64,000 nucleotides of DNA. It comes from Pannonibacter phragmitetus_B (GTDB lineage Bacteria; Pseudomonadota; Alphaproteobacteria; Rhizobiales; Stappiaceae). Position numbers and translations under genes: made by a program. This document shows, in pieces, positions 63,163-64,000 of this stretch (its first letter is position 1; each line of letters begins with the position of its first letter). The notes under the pieces were generated by a model that saw nothing but the letters and a program-made list of their open reading frames with translations, did not search any database and was not told where the DNA came from. Location: positions 744,001 to 808,000 of the forward strand of contig NZ_JBNINT010000001.1 of assembly GCF_050510895.1 (NCBI RefSeq). Direction: 5' to 3'.

Positions 63163-64000
63163 TTGAACAGAATTTTACGCTGCCTTGAAGGCTGGATCGA
63201 TCCCTTCGTTTCTGCGCCTGCCGGAAAACTACCGGCCACCGCGGGGGCTTATCTGTGGTTTCTCGTGCGTCAGTCGCCCTGGCCCTTCGTGGCCATGCTG
63301 GTGCTGGGGGAGCGACAGCTCTGGTGGAAGCGGGGCTCTACAGTTTCATCGGTATTATCGTCGATCTGCTGCAAACCACCCCCAAGGACGAGCTGTTCAC
63401 ACAGAACTGGCCGCTTTTCGCAGGTATGGTTGCCGTTGTTCTTGTGCTGCGCACACTGCTGACCTTCTTCACTGCCGGTGTTGAAGAGCAGACCGTTGTG
63501 CCCGGTTTCTATGCCCGTGCGCGCTGGCAGGCGCACCAGCAGATCATGGACCAGAGCATCGCGTTCTTCCACGACGAGTTCGCGGGCCGCATTTCGTCCA
63601 AGGTCTGGCAGGCGGGGCAGGCGGCTGGCGAGTTCATGGTCACGCTGCTGCAAGTGGTCTGGTACATCGCGGTCTATGCGCTGGCCACCTTGCTGCTGCT
63701 GGGGGAACTGAACTGGCGCCTTGGGGCCGCCATTCTGGTCTGGCTGGCGGTCTTTTCGCTGATTGCCCGCTACTACGTGCCGCGTATCCGCAACAGCTCC
63801 AAGGCATCGGCACATGCTGCCTCCGGTGCGACGGGACGGCTGGTCGATACCTACAGCAACATACAGACAGTAAAGCTCTTCAGCTCGCTGGAGAGTGAGC
63901 AGGCGGGCGCGCGCGCAATTTTCGAGAGCTACCTCACGGTTCTGAAGCACTTCACACGCCATCTGACCGAAGTGCGTTCGCTGATGTCATTGCTGAGCAG
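63163..64000 (+). CDS. ABC transporter, transmembrane domain (3' partial; frame broken once)
   Basis: The gene runs out of the window. A TTG at 63163 starts NRILRCLEGWIDPF. The frame breaks at the G run 63306-63310; one extra G gives AMLVLGGATALVEAGLYSFIG, followed by an open frame to the window end. The visible part is an MsbA/type-I exporter membrane domain: several helices, then QSIAFFHDEFAGRISSKVWQAGQAAGEF, NIQTVKLFSSLESEQ and the start of the last helices. The ATPase domain would lie outside. It is probably a fused exporter; the substrate is unknown. Confidence 0.83.

Noticed and set aside
1..64000. CRISPR arrays, rRNA genes, prophage structural genes
   Set aside because: No regularly spaced repeats, no rRNA sequence and no phage structural proteins seen.

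Overview
The window reads as chromosome of a motile, GC-rich alphaproteobacterium of the Hyphomicrobiales (Rhizobiales) type. The evidence is a SciP (DUF1153) gene among flagellar genes, TTAA-N7-TTAA CtrA-type boxes, an FlbD-type sigma-54 activator, and a MoxR/DUF58/BatA-DUF4159 operon. A Stappiaceae-like genus is possible, but that is only an impression.

Layout. 1-5.5 kb: the end of a dipeptide/oligopeptide-type ABC importer (ATPase end, binding protein, two permeases) followed by an M14 metallopeptidase. 5.6-9.9 kb: an envelope or lipid-modification group (CDP-alcohol phosphatidyltransferase, FkbM methyltransferase, flippase-like protein on the other strand, membrane sulfatase-like enzyme), then a PhnA/YjdM zinc-ribbon protein. 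10.6-32.1 kb: a probable genomic island. It is flanked by a 32-bp direct repeat of tRNA-Met sequence, with an intact tRNA-Met, a tyrosine-integrase relic and IS3/IS21 relics at its right end. Its cargo is catabolic: a ThDP-dependent decarboxylase-like enzyme, a CGWC thiol oxidoreductase, two aldehyde dehydrogenases, an AraC regulator, a Liv-type ABC importer translationally coupled to a nitrilase, an amidase, a LuxR regulator behind a sigma-54 promoter, an IclR regulator, a TRAP transporter and a ketopantoate-reductase-like enzyme. 32.5-45.5 kb: mnmA, then the flagellar block fliK-flgD, sciP, fliF-fliG-fliH-fliN-flbD-flhA and a small CtrA-box gene. 45.7-51.3 kb: housekeeping and small genes (two GNATs, mtnA, a phosphoesterase, a Nudix protein, an XRE regulator). 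51.4-58.3 kb: the moxR operon on the minus strand. 58.6-64 kb: DUF1285, Nudix CoA pyrophosphatase, DUF6111, CCA-adding enzyme, hemF, trmL and the start of an ABC exporter.

How the genes work together. The island enzymes converge on carboxylic acids: 2-oxo acid to aldehyde to acid, nitrile to acid, and amide to acid. Two uptake systems and three regulators accompany them. The flagellar block shows the expected two-tier control: CtrA boxes before sciP and fliF, and a sigma-54 promoter before fliK that fits FlbD.

Data quality. Eleven genes are broken at 13 places, and each break is repaired by adding one G or C, nearly always to a G/C run. The repaired lengths match the families. These look like consensus-sequence errors rather than pseudogenes, so I list the affected genes as single CDS features spanning the break.
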